64,000 bases of DNA from Bacteroidales bacterium UBA5235 (GCA_002409145.1 DHUL01000044.1:33084-97083), one strand, 5' to 3'. Positions 7,891-16,985 are shown, counted from the first letter of the stretch. Program-made: numbers and translations. The notes: generated by a model from the sequence alone, not told the origin.

Positions 7891-10212
7891 ATGAATTTCA
7901 CAGGAACCAACTATCTGATCATTGCTTTAGCTGTTCTGACACTTGCAGGCACCGGGTGCAGCCGGCAGGCCGGAGGTACTGCAGAACGGATTTCTGCAGT
8001 ACCGGGTGACCTTGTAAGCACATTAATGGGTACAGACTCCGAGTACCTGCTATCCCACGGCAACACATACCCGGCAGTGGCTCTGCCTTTCGGAATGAAC
8101 TTCTGGACCCCGCAGACGCGCGAGAATGGCAATGGCTGGGGATACACCTATGATGATCATAAGATAGTCGGCATCAGGCAGACACATCAGCCAAGCCCAT
8201 GGATCAATGACTACGCCGCCTTCTCCCTGATGGCTGTCACTGGTGGAAACCGTCTGTCAGAGCTGGCGCGCGCATCATGGTTTTCGCACAAGGCCGAGGT
8301 GGCAAAGCCCTGGTATTACAGCGTTTACCTTGCCGACTATGACATCACCGCAGAGGTCACACCAACGGAGAGGGCAGCTCTCTTCAGGTTCACCTTTCCG
8401 GAGAGTGACTCATCCGCGGTGGTTATTGATGCTTTCGCCGGAGGATCAATGACAAGGGTAGTTCCCGGGACCAGAAGGGTTGTGGGTTACTGCCGCAACA
8501 ACCACGGGGGGGTGCCTGAAAACTTCCATAATTATTTCGTCATTGAGTTTGACCAGCCGTTTGACTTCTGGTCAGTGGCCCTTGACGACAGTTTCCGGTC
8601 CGGCGTCACGGAGACTGAAGGCGACCACGCCCAGGCAGTCATAGGATTCCGGACAAAAAGAGGCCAGCAGGTCACCGCTAGGGTGGCTTCATCATTCATC
8701 TCCCCGGAGCAGGCCATTCTCAACCTTGAACGCGAGACGGGTGGGCGCAGATTTGACGACGTCCGTGATGCCGGGCATGACCTCTGGAACGCCGGACTGG
8801 GCCGCATACGGATAGAAGGCGGCACTGACGACCAGCAGCGTACCTTCTATTCAACACTCTATCGTACCATGCTCTTCCCCCGCATTTTTTACGAGACTGA
8901 CAGCGCTGAAAATATAGTTCATTACAGTCCCTACAACGGTAAAGTTCTTCCTGGCAGACTCTTTACCGACAATGGATTCTGGGATACCTTCCGTGCCGCA
9001 ATGCCGCTAATTACACTCCTGTACCCCGGGATGAGCTCACATATCATGGAGGGACTGGTCAATGCATACATGGAGAGCGGCTGGCTGCCTGAGTGGGCCA
9101 GTCCAGGCCATCGTAACTGCATGATTGGAAGCAACTCCGCTTCACTGATAGCTGATGCCTACCTGAAGGGAATAAGAGGATACGATATTGACACCCTCTG
9201 GAGTGCATTGGTGAAGAACACCCTCGGTCACGGCCCTGTTCATTCCGTAGGCAGGTACGGAGCAGAATACTACAACAGCCTGGGATATGTTCCATACGAT
9301 GTCGGTATAAATGAGAACGTGGCGCGCACCCTGGAATACGCATATGCTGACTGGTGCCTGTGGAAGCTGGCGCAGGAGCTTGACCGGCCACAGGAAGAGA
9401 TTGACCTTTACGGAGCCCGGGCACAGAACTACAGAAACGTATTTGACAATGAGAGAAAGCTGATGAGAGGTAAAAACCTCGACGGCAGGTTCCAATCGCC
9501 ATTCAGCCCCTATAAATGGGGCGATGCCTTCACCGAAGGAAACAGCTGGCATTACACATGGAGCGTCTTTCAGGACGTGGCAGGACTGGCAGAGCTTATG
9601 GGTGGTGACAGTGAGATGGCACGTATGCTCGATTCCGTTTTTGTTGTGCCGCCATTGTTTGATGACTCCTATTATGGTTTCCCCATTCATGAGATACGTG
9701 AGATGCAGATTATGAACATGGGTAACTATGCCCACGGCAACCAGCCGGTTCAGCATATGATTTATCTTTATAACTACACACCTGAGCCCTGGAAGGCTCA
9801 GATGAGGGTACGCGAGGTTATGGACAAGCTCTATAACTACACTCCTGATGGTTACTGTGGAGATGAAGATAACGGGCAGACATCAGCCTGGTACGTTTTC
9901 AGTGCACTGGGTTTCTACCCTGTGACGCCCGGAACAGGCGAATATGTGCTTGGCTCACCGCTGTTTACCAGGGCCACTGTCACACTCACTGATGGTAAAA
10001 AACTGGTAATCAGTGCTCCCGGGAACAACCGGGAGAATTTATTTGTAAGAGATGTAACCCTTAATGGTAAAAAACTGAATCTCAATTATGTGACTCATGA
10101 ACAGCTGACTGCGGGAGGCACCCTGGAGTTTGCCATGAGTAGTGAACCTGACAAGGAGAGAGGTGCGACACCTTCAGCCAGGCCATACTCGATGAGCACA
10201 CATAGCAGATAA
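7891..10212 (+). CDS. GH92 family alpha-mannosidase lipoprotein
   Basis: Calcium-dependent exo-alpha-mannosidase of glycoside hydrolase family 92, likely trimming mannose from glycans at the cell surface or in the periplasm. The 773 residues start with a lipoprotein signal (LAGTGC, Cys23). The N-terminal beta-sandwich has HGNTYPAVALPFGMNFWTPQ, and the C-terminal (alpha/alpha)6 domain has TEGNSWHYTW (Glu549, the expected catalytic acid) and GDEDNGQTSAWYVFSALG (Asp658/Asp660, expected base), so it looks active. It sits in a probable operon with a glycosyltransferase and not in a SusCD polysaccharide-utilisation locus, which is less common for GH92. Confidence 0.92.
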   Translation: MNFTGTNYLIIALAVLTLAGTGCSRQAGGTAERISAVPGDLVSTLMGTDSEYLLSHGNTYPAVALPFGMNFWTPQTRENGNGWGYTYDDHKIVGIRQTHQPSPWINDYAAFSLMAVTGGNRLSELARASWFSHKAEVAKPWYYSVYLADYDITAEVTPTERAALFRFTFPESDSSAVVIDAFAGGSMTRVVPGTRRVVGYCRNNHGGVPENFHNYFVIEFDQPFDFWSVALDDSFRSGVTETEGDHAQAVIGFRTKRGQQVTARVASSFISPEQAILNLERETGGRRFDDVRDAGHDLWNAGLGRIRIEGGTDDQQRTFYSTLYRTMLFPRIFYETDSAENIVHYSPYNGKVLPGRLFTDNGFWDTFRAAMPLITLLYPGMSSHIMEGLVNAYMESGWLPEWASPGHRNCMIGSNSASLIADAYLKGIRGYDIDTLWSALVKNTLGHGPVHSVGRYGAEYYNSLGYVPYDVGINENVARTLEYAYADWCLWKLAQELDRPQEEIDLYGARAQNYRNVFDNERKLMRGKNLDGRFQSPFSPYKWGDAFTEGNSWHYTWSVFQDVAGLAELMGGDSEMARMLDSVFVVPPLFDDSYYGFPIHEIREMQIMNMGNYAHGNQPVQHMIYLYNYTPEPWKAQMRVREVMDKLYNYTPDGYCGDEDNGQTSAWYVFSALGFYPVTPGTGEYVLGSPLFTRATVTLTDGKKLVISAPGNNRENLFVRDVTLNGKKLNLNYVTHEQLTAGGTLEFAMSSEPDKERGATPSARPYSMSTHSR

Positions 10213-10235
10213 TCCTGATTTTCAAATTAATCATT

Positions 10236-10625
10236 ATGGCTTCACTCAATTTAAGAGGTATTTTCCCGCCACTTCCGACATCATTTGACAGCGCCGGGTT
10301 TCTGTTGCCGGCTCTGGCCACGTGTGCTGCAGGAGGTATACTGGCAAGCGCCAATATCGCTCCGGCACACTGCCTGAGTATCTTCAGCGCTTTCGCCGAA
10401 GGCGACATGACCCTCGCGAGGGAGTTGCAGCACAGCATCATTCCTCTAAACACGGCAGTGACAGCTCGCTGGGGTGTGCCCGCGCTGAAGGCTGCAATGG
10501 ACCATCTGGGCCTCTATGGCGGACATGTACGCAGGCCGCTGCTGCCGCTCAGGGAAGAGATCAGAAAACAATTACTGCAACTGATGGAAGACGAGGAACT
10601 GAATCTTTATAATGAGAAGAACTAG
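10236..10625 (+). pseudogene. Internally deleted dihydrodipicolinate synthase-family (DapA-like) gene
   Basis: The 129-residue frame begins like a DHDPS/NAL-family aldolase (LRGIFPPLPTSFD) and by about residue 22 jumps straight to the family's C-terminal part (LLPALATCAAGGILASANIA, then GDMTLARELQ and a run of helices). Normal members are about 290-310 residues, so roughly 170 residues are missing, including the strands with the Schiff-base lysine and catalytic tyrosine. It cannot be an active aldolase. The deletion is in frame and the remaining sequence is open, so it is either a recent decay product or a small protein kept for another reason. It lies 23 bp after GH92. Confidence 0.75.
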
Positions 10626-10717
10626 AAGGGAACGTAAGGCAGAAAACTATTGATGATAGCCGTCAGCGAGGAGGTTAGCGTCATTACTCTCCCGGCCTGC
10701 GGCTCCAGGAAATAGCG

Positions 10718-10725
10718 TAAATTTG
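10718..10725 (+). promoter_or_regulatory. Candidate -7 box TAAATTTG before the yqeY-like gene
   Basis: Exact TAnnTTTG match 35 bp upstream of the YqeY-family start. No clear TTTG at 19-21 bp upstream. Confidence 0.45.
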
Positions 10726-10760
10726 TAACATTCACACAATTTAAAATACCTATCAGCAAC

Positions 10761-11210
10761 ATGTCACTCACAGAAAAAATTGCCAAGGACCTGATGGCAG
10801 CCATGAAGGCGCAGGACAAGGGGGTGCTTGAAGCCCTGAGAGCGGCCAAGACCGCGTTTATCCTTGCCAGGTCAGAGAGAGGACAGGATACAGTTCTCAC
10901 AGAAGAAGAGGAAGTAAAGATCATCCGTAAGCTGGTGAAGCAGAGGAAGGAATCGGCAGACATTTACCGTGAGCAGAAGAGACCGGACCTCTGTGAGAAG
11001 GAGGAGAACGAAGCGGCGGTACTGGAAAGATATCTTCCTGCAGCAATGACAGAGCAACAGCTGGAGGCAGCCCTGAAAGAGATCATCAGCCGCGTGGGGG
11101 CTAAGGGCCCGTCAGACATGGGTCGTGTCATGGGTGTTGCCACGAAGGAACTGGCAGGCAAGGCTGACGGTCGCGAGATTTCTGCAAAGGTGAAGCAACT
11201 GCTGGGTTGA
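10761..11210 (+). CDS. GatB/YqeY domain protein
   Basis: A 149-residue YqeY-family protein. The family resembles the tail domain of GatB/GatE amidotransferase subunits and is thought to bind tRNA, but a free-standing function is not established. Recognisable stretches are MKAQDKGVLEALRAAKTA, RKLVKQRKESADIY, LERYLPAAMTEQQL and the C-terminal GPSDMGRVMGVATKELAGKA. Length is normal for the family. A good -7 box precedes it and a minus-strand gene follows, so it is probably transcribed alone. Confidence 0.88.
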   Translation: MSLTEKIAKDLMAAMKAQDKGVLEALRAAKTAFILARSERGQDTVLTEEEEVKIIRKLVKQRKESADIYREQKRPDLCEKEENEAAVLERYLPAAMTEQQLEAALKEIISRVGAKGPSDMGRVMGVATKELAGKADGREISAKVKQLLG

Positions 11211-11241
11211 GGTGGCTTACCGGATGAAGCTGGCCTGCAGC

Positions 11242-11823
11242 TTATGATCCGGGCTCTGCATCCTCACTTTTGTCACTCTCAAGAAAGCGCAGGATGCGGC
11301 GACGTTTTGCAACCAGGTCAGTTAACTCGATGAACATATCGGTGTTGACCCTGCTGGCCATCGGTATGACGTACTTTTCCGTCTGGTCGAGATAGTCTGA
11401 GATCTTTTGTTCCGGCTGTGTATCGCGGTGCAGATCGGTCAGGTTGCTGATCCGGTCAGCACATTTGAGCAGCATGGCATTGCGCGACCCGTGTTCAAGA
11501 AGGCGCTGCAGATACTGCTCCTTAGACTCATCCTTTCTCTTGGTAACCTCCAGCACAAGCTGAACAACATCAGCACCGTCACTGTCAATCCACCTTATTT
11601 CATCAACCTGGGTCTCAGGAAGGTCTTCAATCAGGTCATGCAGAAGTGAGGCTTTGAGCAAAACGCTGTCAGTGTAGAACTTGTAGTCAAGTAGTATACC
11701 GAGCGTCGAAAAACAGTGCCTGAACTGGTTGCCGCCCACCTCCCTCTGTACGCTGATAAGAGCAGTAGCCTTAAGAATATACGGCGCCAGAACAAGGTTT
11801 TTCAGTGTCTCAAGAGCAGTCAT
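11242..11823 (-). CDS. HD-domain hydrolase resembling the SpoT/RSH (p)ppGpp hydrolase domain
   Basis: A 193-residue single-domain protein with the residues of the RSH hydrolase site: Arg35-His36 (FRHCFST), His62-Asp63 with Glu66-Asp67 (LLHDLIED), and Lys120, Asp123, Asn127 (LKCADRISNL). This pattern is shared with SpoT and small alarmone hydrolases, so a manganese-dependent (p)ppGpp or related nucleotide 3'-pyrophosphohydrolase is plausible. No synthetase, TGS or ACT domain is attached. General HD phosphohydrolase activity remains the alternative. It stands alone between convergent and divergent neighbours. Start is ATG at 11823. Confidence 0.75.
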   Translation of the reverse strand: MTALETLKNLVLAPYILKATALISVQREVGGNQFRHCFSTLGILLDYKFYTDSVLLKASLLHDLIEDLPETQVDEIRWIDSDGADVVQLVLEVTKRKDESKEQYLQRLLEHGSRNAMLLKCADRISNLTDLHRDTQPEQKISDYLDQTEKYVIPMASRVNTDMFIELTDLVAKRRRILRFLESDKSEDAEPGS

Positions 11824-11976
11824 GATATAAGTTGCAAAACCATAAAATTAATAATTCCGGCAATCGGCCCCGGTTATGATGTCATACTAATTATAAACAG
11901 CATCTGAACAATATTAACACCTGTGAGGAATAGATTGTTAACACTTAATGAGATGACAGTGGCGAACATTATCACC

Positions 11977-11984
11977 TATATTTG
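11977..11984 (+). promoter_or_regulatory. Candidate -7 box TATATTTG before the ABC exporter
   Basis: Exact TAnnTTTG match 26 bp before the ABC transporter start codon, giving a leader of roughly 20 nt that holds an AAGGAG ribosome-binding site (11999-12004). Confidence 0.5.
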
Positions 11985-12010
11985 CATTTCTGTTGAGTAA
12001 GGAGTGAAAG

Positions 12011-13777
12011 ATGTCAGATAAACCAGCAAGACCTGCAGGATCAGGGTTGAAGCAGATGGCAAGGCTTTACAGGTTTCTGAAGCCTTACAGGGGCAGGTTT
12101 GCTCTTGGCCTTGTTTTTCTTCTTCTCTCCACAGCAGCCAGTCTTATGTTCCCCCGCCTTCTCGGCGAGATGGTTGACCAGGCCAACAGTGGTGGACTGA
12201 CACGCGGGATCACCCGCACCGGACTCCTCCTCCTGGTAATACTACTGGCCCAGTCTCTTTTTGCATACACCCGCACCCGGCTCTTTGTGGTGGTAACTGA
12301 AAAGACTCTGGCAGCAATACGTCAGCATATCTATAACCACCTGATCAGACTTCCCATGTCTTTCTTCTCATCAAGGAGGGTGGGAGAGCTCAACAGCAGG
12401 ATATCATCAGACATATCATTGCTGCAGGACAGCCTGACGAGTACCCTGGCAGACCTCCTTTCCCAGCTGCTTGTGATCACCGGGGGTATTACCCTTATGA
12501 TGATCAGCTCATTCAGGCTGACGGTATTTACTCTGGCAATTGTGCCGGCAATATCGCTGATGGCTTTTTATTCCGGGAGGGCCATCAGGCGATATTCAAA
12601 GAAGGCACAGGCTTTCGTGGCGGAGTCAAACACCATTGTGGAGGAGACCCTGCAGGGGATACAGAACGTTAAAGCTTTCACCAATGAGTCATTTGAGAGC
12701 CGCCGTTACCGTGAGAAGACCGAGCAGGTGGCCAGGGCAGGCATCACCGGTGGCAAATACCAGGCTGCCGTCTCATTCATAGTACTCGGATTCTTTGTAT
12801 CCATGGCGGCTGTCATCTGGCAGGGTGCCACAATGATTGCAAAGGGTCAGATGGAAGCCGGACAGCTTTTCACCTTTGTAATCTATTCCGGATTCATTGG
12901 CGGCAATATCGCGGGCATGGCAGGTGTCTATGCGAGGCTGCAGAAAACCATAGGCGCTTCTGAGAATCTTTTGCAACTGCTTGATGAAAAGACGGAAGTA
13001 ATTGACCCTTCATACGTGCCTGAAGAAGCCCACCAGCTGCATGGTGAGATAACCTTTAAGGATGTCGGGTTCAGGTATCCGTCACGTGAGGAGGTTGTGG
13101 TTCTGAAAAATGTCAGCTTCGGGATTGCGCCTGGCAGGCAGGTGGCACTGGTGGGGCCCAGCGGTGCCGGTAAATCTACCATAGCATCACTTCTTCTGAG
13201 GCTATATGACCCCACGGAGGGAAGTATACTTTTCGACGGCCGTGACAGTATAAGCTTCCCTCTGACAGCTCTCCGGTCACAGATGGCTGTTGTGATGCAG
13301 GATGTATTCCTCTTTGGCGGAACCATCAGGGAAAATATTGCGTATGGGAAGCCGGGAGCTACTGAAAATGAGGTTATTGATGCTGCGAAACAGGCCAATG
13401 CATGGGACTTCATCAGAACATTTCCCGGTCAGCTGGATACAGTTGTGGGAGAAAGGGGAGTACAGCTCTCGGGCGGACAGAGGCAGAGGATCGCCATCGC
13501 CCGTGCAGTGCTGAAGAACCCGCGGATATTGATCCTTGATGAGGCAACTTCATCACTCGATTCTGAATCAGAACGGCAGGTGCAGGAGGCGCTGGAAAAG
13601 CTGATGAAGGGCCGTACCTCCCTGGTTATTGCCCACAGGTTGTCCACAGTACGCAACTCTGATTACATCATCGTACTGAATGATGGCAGGATTGTTGAGC
13701 AGGGGACGCACAACGACCTGATTTCCAACGATAACGGGCTTTACAAAACACTTACTGAACTGCAGTTCAGCCTGTAG
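12011..13777 (+). CDS. ABC exporter, fused permease and ATPase (MsbA-like)
   Basis: Half-transporter of 588 residues that would dimerise to flip or export a lipid, drug or peptide. Residues about 20-310 carry six membrane segments of the ABC type-1 exporter fold. The nucleotide-binding domain (about 345-585) has Walker A GPSGAGKST, the signature VQLSGGQRQR, Walker B ILILDEATSSLD and the AHRLST H-loop, all intact. It is closest in style to MsbA/BmrA-type ABCB exporters; the substrate cannot be read. Start ATG at 12011 follows an AAGGAG sequence. It is transcribed alone. Confidence 0.92.
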   Translation: MSDKPARPAGSGLKQMARLYRFLKPYRGRFALGLVFLLLSTAASLMFPRLLGEMVDQANSGGLTRGITRTGLLLLVILLAQSLFAYTRTRLFVVVTEKTLAAIRQHIYNHLIRLPMSFFSSRRVGELNSRISSDISLLQDSLTSTLADLLSQLLVITGGITLMMISSFRLTVFTLAIVPAISLMAFYSGRAIRRYSKKAQAFVAESNTIVEETLQGIQNVKAFTNESFESRRYREKTEQVARAGITGGKYQAAVSFIVLGFFVSMAAVIWQGATMIAKGQMEAGQLFTFVIYSGFIGGNIAGMAGVYARLQKTIGASENLLQLLDEKTEVIDPSYVPEEAHQLHGEITFKDVGFRYPSREEVVVLKNVSFGIAPGRQVALVGPSGAGKSTIASLLLRLYDPTEGSILFDGRDSISFPLTALRSQMAVVMQDVFLFGGTIRENIAYGKPGATENEVIDAAKQANAWDFIRTFPGQLDTVVGERGVQLSGGQRQRIAIARAVLKNPRILILDEATSSLDSESERQVQEALEKLMKGRTSLVIAHRLSTVRNSDYIIVLNDGRIVEQGTHNDLISNDNGLYKTLTELQFSL

Positions 13778-13863
13778 GGTGACCTGCCAGGCATGACAGT
13801 GTTATTGCAGTAATCGCCTTCCGGCCGGGAGGGATTCCACTCAGTAACCAATGCCCCCGGTGA

Positions 13864-14520
13864 TCAGGGATAGAGAAGCCTGATTGTCCAGCCTTCCCTG
13901 TCGCTGTTCTTTGTGTATACCAGACGGTCATGCAGGCGGTGTTCCCTTCCCTGCCAGAATTCAATGTAGTCAGGATCAAGACAGTATCCGCCCCAGTCAT
14001 CTGGTCGTGGTATGGGCCTGTCTTTGTACCTTTCCTCTATCTCCATGGCAGTTCTGTCAAGCAGTTCCCTGCTCTCCAGGTGCCGGCTCTGATGAGATGC
14101 CATAGTGCTTATCTGGCTCTCGCGCGGACGGCTGCGAAAGTAGGCATCTGATTCCTCCGGTGGCAACTTTGACACTTTTCCGCTTATCCGTACCTGACGG
14201 TACATCTCATTCCAGAAAAATGTCATGGCAGCATAACTGTTGTTTCTCAGCTCATCCCCCTTGCGGCTCCCGTAGTTTGTGAAGAAGGTAAATCCTTTCG
14301 GGCTGAAGTCCCTGAGCAGCACGATCCTTCCTGATGGTCTTCCTGCAGCATCGGCCGTGGCCAGGTGCAGTGCATTGGGATCCATCACATTATGTGAGAG
14401 GGCATCTTCCATCCATCGCCCGAACTGGACCAGCGGGTCATGTGAGAAGTCGGCGAGGTTCAACCCCTCGCCATGATACTCATTCCTGAGAAGGGTGGTT
14501 ATTCTGCGGATCGAATTCAT
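13864..14520 (-). CDS. pdxH: Pyridoxamine 5'-phosphate oxidase
   Basis: FMN-dependent oxidase that makes pyridoxal 5'-phosphate from pyridoxine or pyridoxamine phosphate, using oxygen. The 218 residues are full length and include PSGRIVLLRDFSPKGFTFFT, NYGSRKGDEL, the FFWNEMYRQVRISGKV FMN/dimer region, SRPRESQI and the C-terminal WQGREHRLHDR. I start at ATG 14520 (MNSIRRITTLLRNEY); the frame stays open to a TTG at 14598, but those extra 26 residues do not resemble the family. Confidence 0.94.
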   Translation of the reverse strand: MNSIRRITTLLRNEYHGEGLNLADFSHDPLVQFGRWMEDALSHNVMDPNALHLATADAAGRPSGRIVLLRDFSPKGFTFFTNYGSRKGDELRNNSYAAMTFFWNEMYRQVRISGKVSKLPPEESDAYFRSRPRESQISTMASHQSRHLESRELLDRTAMEIEERYKDRPIPRPDDWGGYCLDPDYIEFWQGREHRLHDRLVYTKNSDREGWTIRLLYP

Positions 14521-14612
14521 GGGAACAGTTTTTTCTTCGTTTAAGACAAATAAAACAACCGGCCGGTGTATATGTTTAGTTTTTCCGGCAGTTCTCAATC
14601 TAACGAAAATGT

Positions 14613-14620
14613 TAACTTTG
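14613..14620 (+). promoter_or_regulatory. Candidate -7 box TAACTTTG before the LysM gene
   Basis: Exact TAnnTTTG match 20 bp upstream of the LysM protein start codon, so the leader would be only about 14 nt. No clear -33 element. Confidence 0.5.
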
Positions 14621-14640
14621 TTCGTGAAAACTAAAAAAGT

Positions 14641-15759
14641 ATGTCTTTGACACGCATTCTGCCAACAATTGCACTGATCGTAACCCTGGCTGCTACCACA
14701 GTCGTCAGTGCGCAGGTACCTGTGGAGGTGTCAACTGAGAAAGTGGTCTCCGGTGGAAGGGTTTATTACATGCATGAGGTTCAGAAGAACCAGACTCTTT
14801 ATTCCATTGCGAAGGCTTACAGGGTGTCGGTAGATGCCCTCGCCCGCGAGAATGTCATCCCTCCCAACGGGATTCAGACAGGGCAGGTGTTGAGGGTACC
14901 CTCGCCGGATCAGCAGGCATCCGCTGCTTCCCGACCCGTTCCTGCGGCTCAGCAGGCTGCTGCTGTTACACAACCCCGTCAGGCAACGCAGCCTTCGCGC
15001 CCTGCGCTTGCCAGTGGTGTCCCCGGTATAGATATATCAGGTGAAAAGATCATATCAGGGGGAAAGACTTTATATATGCATGAGGTACAGAAGGGTCAGA
15101 CTCTTTATTCGATAGCAAAAGCCTACAGGGTTACCATCCTGGATATTGACCGTGAGAACTCCATCCCTCCTGGAGGCATACAGGCTGGCCAGGTTCTGAA
15201 GATACCGGCATCATCAGCTCTTAAGGTGATTGATGAGCAAACACCCCCTGCTGAAACTGCAGCCACTCCCGACAAGAGCATGATGGCTGTAGCAACTGCA
15301 CCCAGCGGTAATACGGAGTCAGGCACAAATGTGTCCAGGCAGGAGACACCCCGCCAGGAGACCCAAATGCCCAGGCAGGAGACTGCCCGCCAGGAGACCC
15401 AGATGCCCCGTCAGGAACAGCCTGCTGCCAAACCGGCATCGGACGGCGGCGTGACAGCCAAAACCACTGAAGTGAAAGAGAATGCCGAAGTAAACACCCG
15501 GACCGCAACAAAGACACAGCCTGATGCAGACACACAGCAGGCTCAGCAAAAGGCACCCTCAGCCGGCAAAAGCAATGACAAACCAAAACCCGTCCAGCCC
15601 GAGAAGAAAAAGATTCATAAGGTCCAGAAGGGAGAGTCTCTTTCAGATATAGCAAAGAAGTACGATATAACCGTGCAGGAGCTTAAACAGGCGAATAAGG
15701 GGGTCATATTCGCCATGCCTGACATGAGGCTGGTAATCCCGGTGAAGGAGCAAGAGTAA
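14641..15759 (+). CDS. Secreted protein with three LysM domains
   Basis: A 372-residue exported protein (signal peptide to about residue 24, after VVSA) with LysM peptidoglycan-binding domains near residues 43-87, 142-186 and 325-370. The first two share a near-identical core (YMHEVQK-QTLYSIAKAYRV) and flanks, indicating duplication. The third (KVQKGESLSDIAKKYDITV) is more diverged. Between domains 2 and 3 is a low-complexity Gln/Pro/Thr linker with repeats of the type RQET-x-x-PRQE. No hydrolase domain is present, so it probably anchors or organises something at the cell wall. Confidence 0.85.
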   Translation: MSLTRILPTIALIVTLAATTVVSAQVPVEVSTEKVVSGGRVYYMHEVQKNQTLYSIAKAYRVSVDALARENVIPPNGIQTGQVLRVPSPDQQASAASRPVPAAQQAAAVTQPRQATQPSRPALASGVPGIDISGEKIISGGKTLYMHEVQKGQTLYSIAKAYRVTILDIDRENSIPPGGIQAGQVLKIPASSALKVIDEQTPPAETAATPDKSMMAVATAPSGNTESGTNVSRQETPRQETQMPRQETARQETQMPRQEQPAAKPASDGGVTAKTTEVKENAEVNTRTATKTQPDADTQQAQQKAPSAGKSNDKPKPVQPEKKKIHKVQKGESLSDIAKKYDITVQELKQANKGVIFAMPDMRLVIPVKEQE

Positions 15760-15797
15760 TACTTCCCGTTTTCACTTCGTTTCTTTATTCTGGATAA

Positions 15798-16916
15798 TCA
15801 TAAGGGGATGGTTACGGTAAACCTGCTGCCTTTCCCCGGTGAGCTTTCCAGCTGAACGGATCCTCCGTAAAGGTCAATAATCTTCCTTGCAATTGAGAGA
15901 CCGAGTCCGCTTCCTGATATGTTCTTCGTCTCGCTGGTCCTTATCCTCACAAAGTCCTGGAACAGCTTCTCCTGATCTTCGGTACTGATGCCGATCCCCG
16001 TATCTTCAACAACAATTGAACAGGAATTTTTGGATCTGGAGATGTCAATAAAAACCTCACCTTCATCATGATTATATTTCACTGCATTTGAGACAAGATT
16101 ACTTATGATGATCTCCATCTCATTGCGGTCAGCCCTGATGAAACAGTTTTCAGGAATGTCGGCATGAATCTTTACCTTCTTTTGTTTCGCGAGAGGCTCG
16201 ATGGTGTCTGTCACGCTTTTGGCCACCTCATGGAGGTCAACATTGGTAATGTGGCGGTTTTTCTTCCCTGCCTCTATTTTTGTAAGGTCTATGAGATCGG
16301 TAATAAGGGCCCTCATTCCCCTGAGGCGCTCCTTGCATCTCTCCAGCATCACCACGTAATCATCAACTGAGTCGCCAACCTGTTTTTCGAGGATAATGTT
16401 GAGGTATCCCTCTACGGCGTTGATAGGTGATTTCAGTTCATGGGACAGCACCGAAAGGAACTGGAACTGGCTCTGCCTGCCCTCCTCAGTCATCTGCGTG
16501 GTCATCCGGCTCAGGAAGAGGTTTTTTGTAATGGCTTCCACTGCCGTTCTCAGCTCCTGGGGAGTAAAGGGCTTGGGCATGAAACTGTGTGCTCCCATGG
16601 TGGTGGCTTTGACGGCCAGGTCAAGTGAAGCGTATGATGTTATCATCATTACTGCAATGTCATACTTTTCCTCCCGGATATACTCCAGCACTTCGATACC
16701 ATCCATCCCGGGCAGCTTGTTGTCCAGGAGCAGTATATCGATGGGTACGCTGTCAATTATCCGGAGAGCCTCTTCACCGCTCTCGGCTGTCATTATCTCA
16801 TATGTGAAGTCTTCATCGAGGAAGGGGTAAGTTACCCGGAAGTTCCTCATAGCCCTCTCGGTGCCTGATCTGATGCCGGGTTCGTCATCAACAACCAGTA
16901 GTTTCAGTTCGCTCAT
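15798..16916 (-). CDS. Response-regulator receiver fused N-terminally to a histidine kinase
   Basis: A 372-residue hybrid with the receiver first. The REC domain (about 1-125) has Asp10-Asp11, the phospho-acceptor Asp65 (LLLDNKLPGMDG) and Lys115. The HisKA domain has the H-box VLSHELKSPINAVEGY with His159. The ATPase domain has the N-box NLVSNAVKYN, G1 DTGIGIS, an F-box and G2 GSGLGLSIARK. It lacks any sensor or membrane segment, so it is cytosolic and probably takes its input by phosphotransfer to the REC domain from another kinase. No DNA-binding output is present. It is the last gene of a minus-strand group running from 18303. Confidence 0.92.
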   Translation of the reverse strand: MSELKLLVVDDEPGIRSGTERAMRNFRVTYPFLDEDFTYEIMTAESGEEALRIIDSVPIDILLLDNKLPGMDGIEVLEYIREEKYDIAVMMITSYASLDLAVKATTMGAHSFMPKPFTPQELRTAVEAITKNLFLSRMTTQMTEEGRQSQFQFLSVLSHELKSPINAVEGYLNIILEKQVGDSVDDYVVMLERCKERLRGMRALITDLIDLTKIEAGKKNRHITNVDLHEVAKSVTDTIEPLAKQKKVKIHADIPENCFIRADRNEMEIIISNLVSNAVKYNHDEGEVFIDISRSKNSCSIVVEDTGIGISTEDQEKLFQDFVRIRTSETKNISGSGLGLSIARKIIDLYGGSVQLESSPGKGSRFTVTIPL

Positions 16917-16985
16917 GATCAGAAAACGATTAACAGGAGTTCCTGAATGTACAAAACAAAAACCGGAAACAAAAATCAGGTGAAG

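Noticed and set aside
7891..10212. Polysaccharide-utilisation locus around GH92
   Set aside because: No SusC, SusD or regulator pair lies nearby; neighbours are a glycosyltransferase and DUF6165.
15337..15420. Short DNA repeats resembling a CRISPR or minisatellite array
   Set aside because: They are in frame within the LysM linker, differ in length and have no unique spacers.
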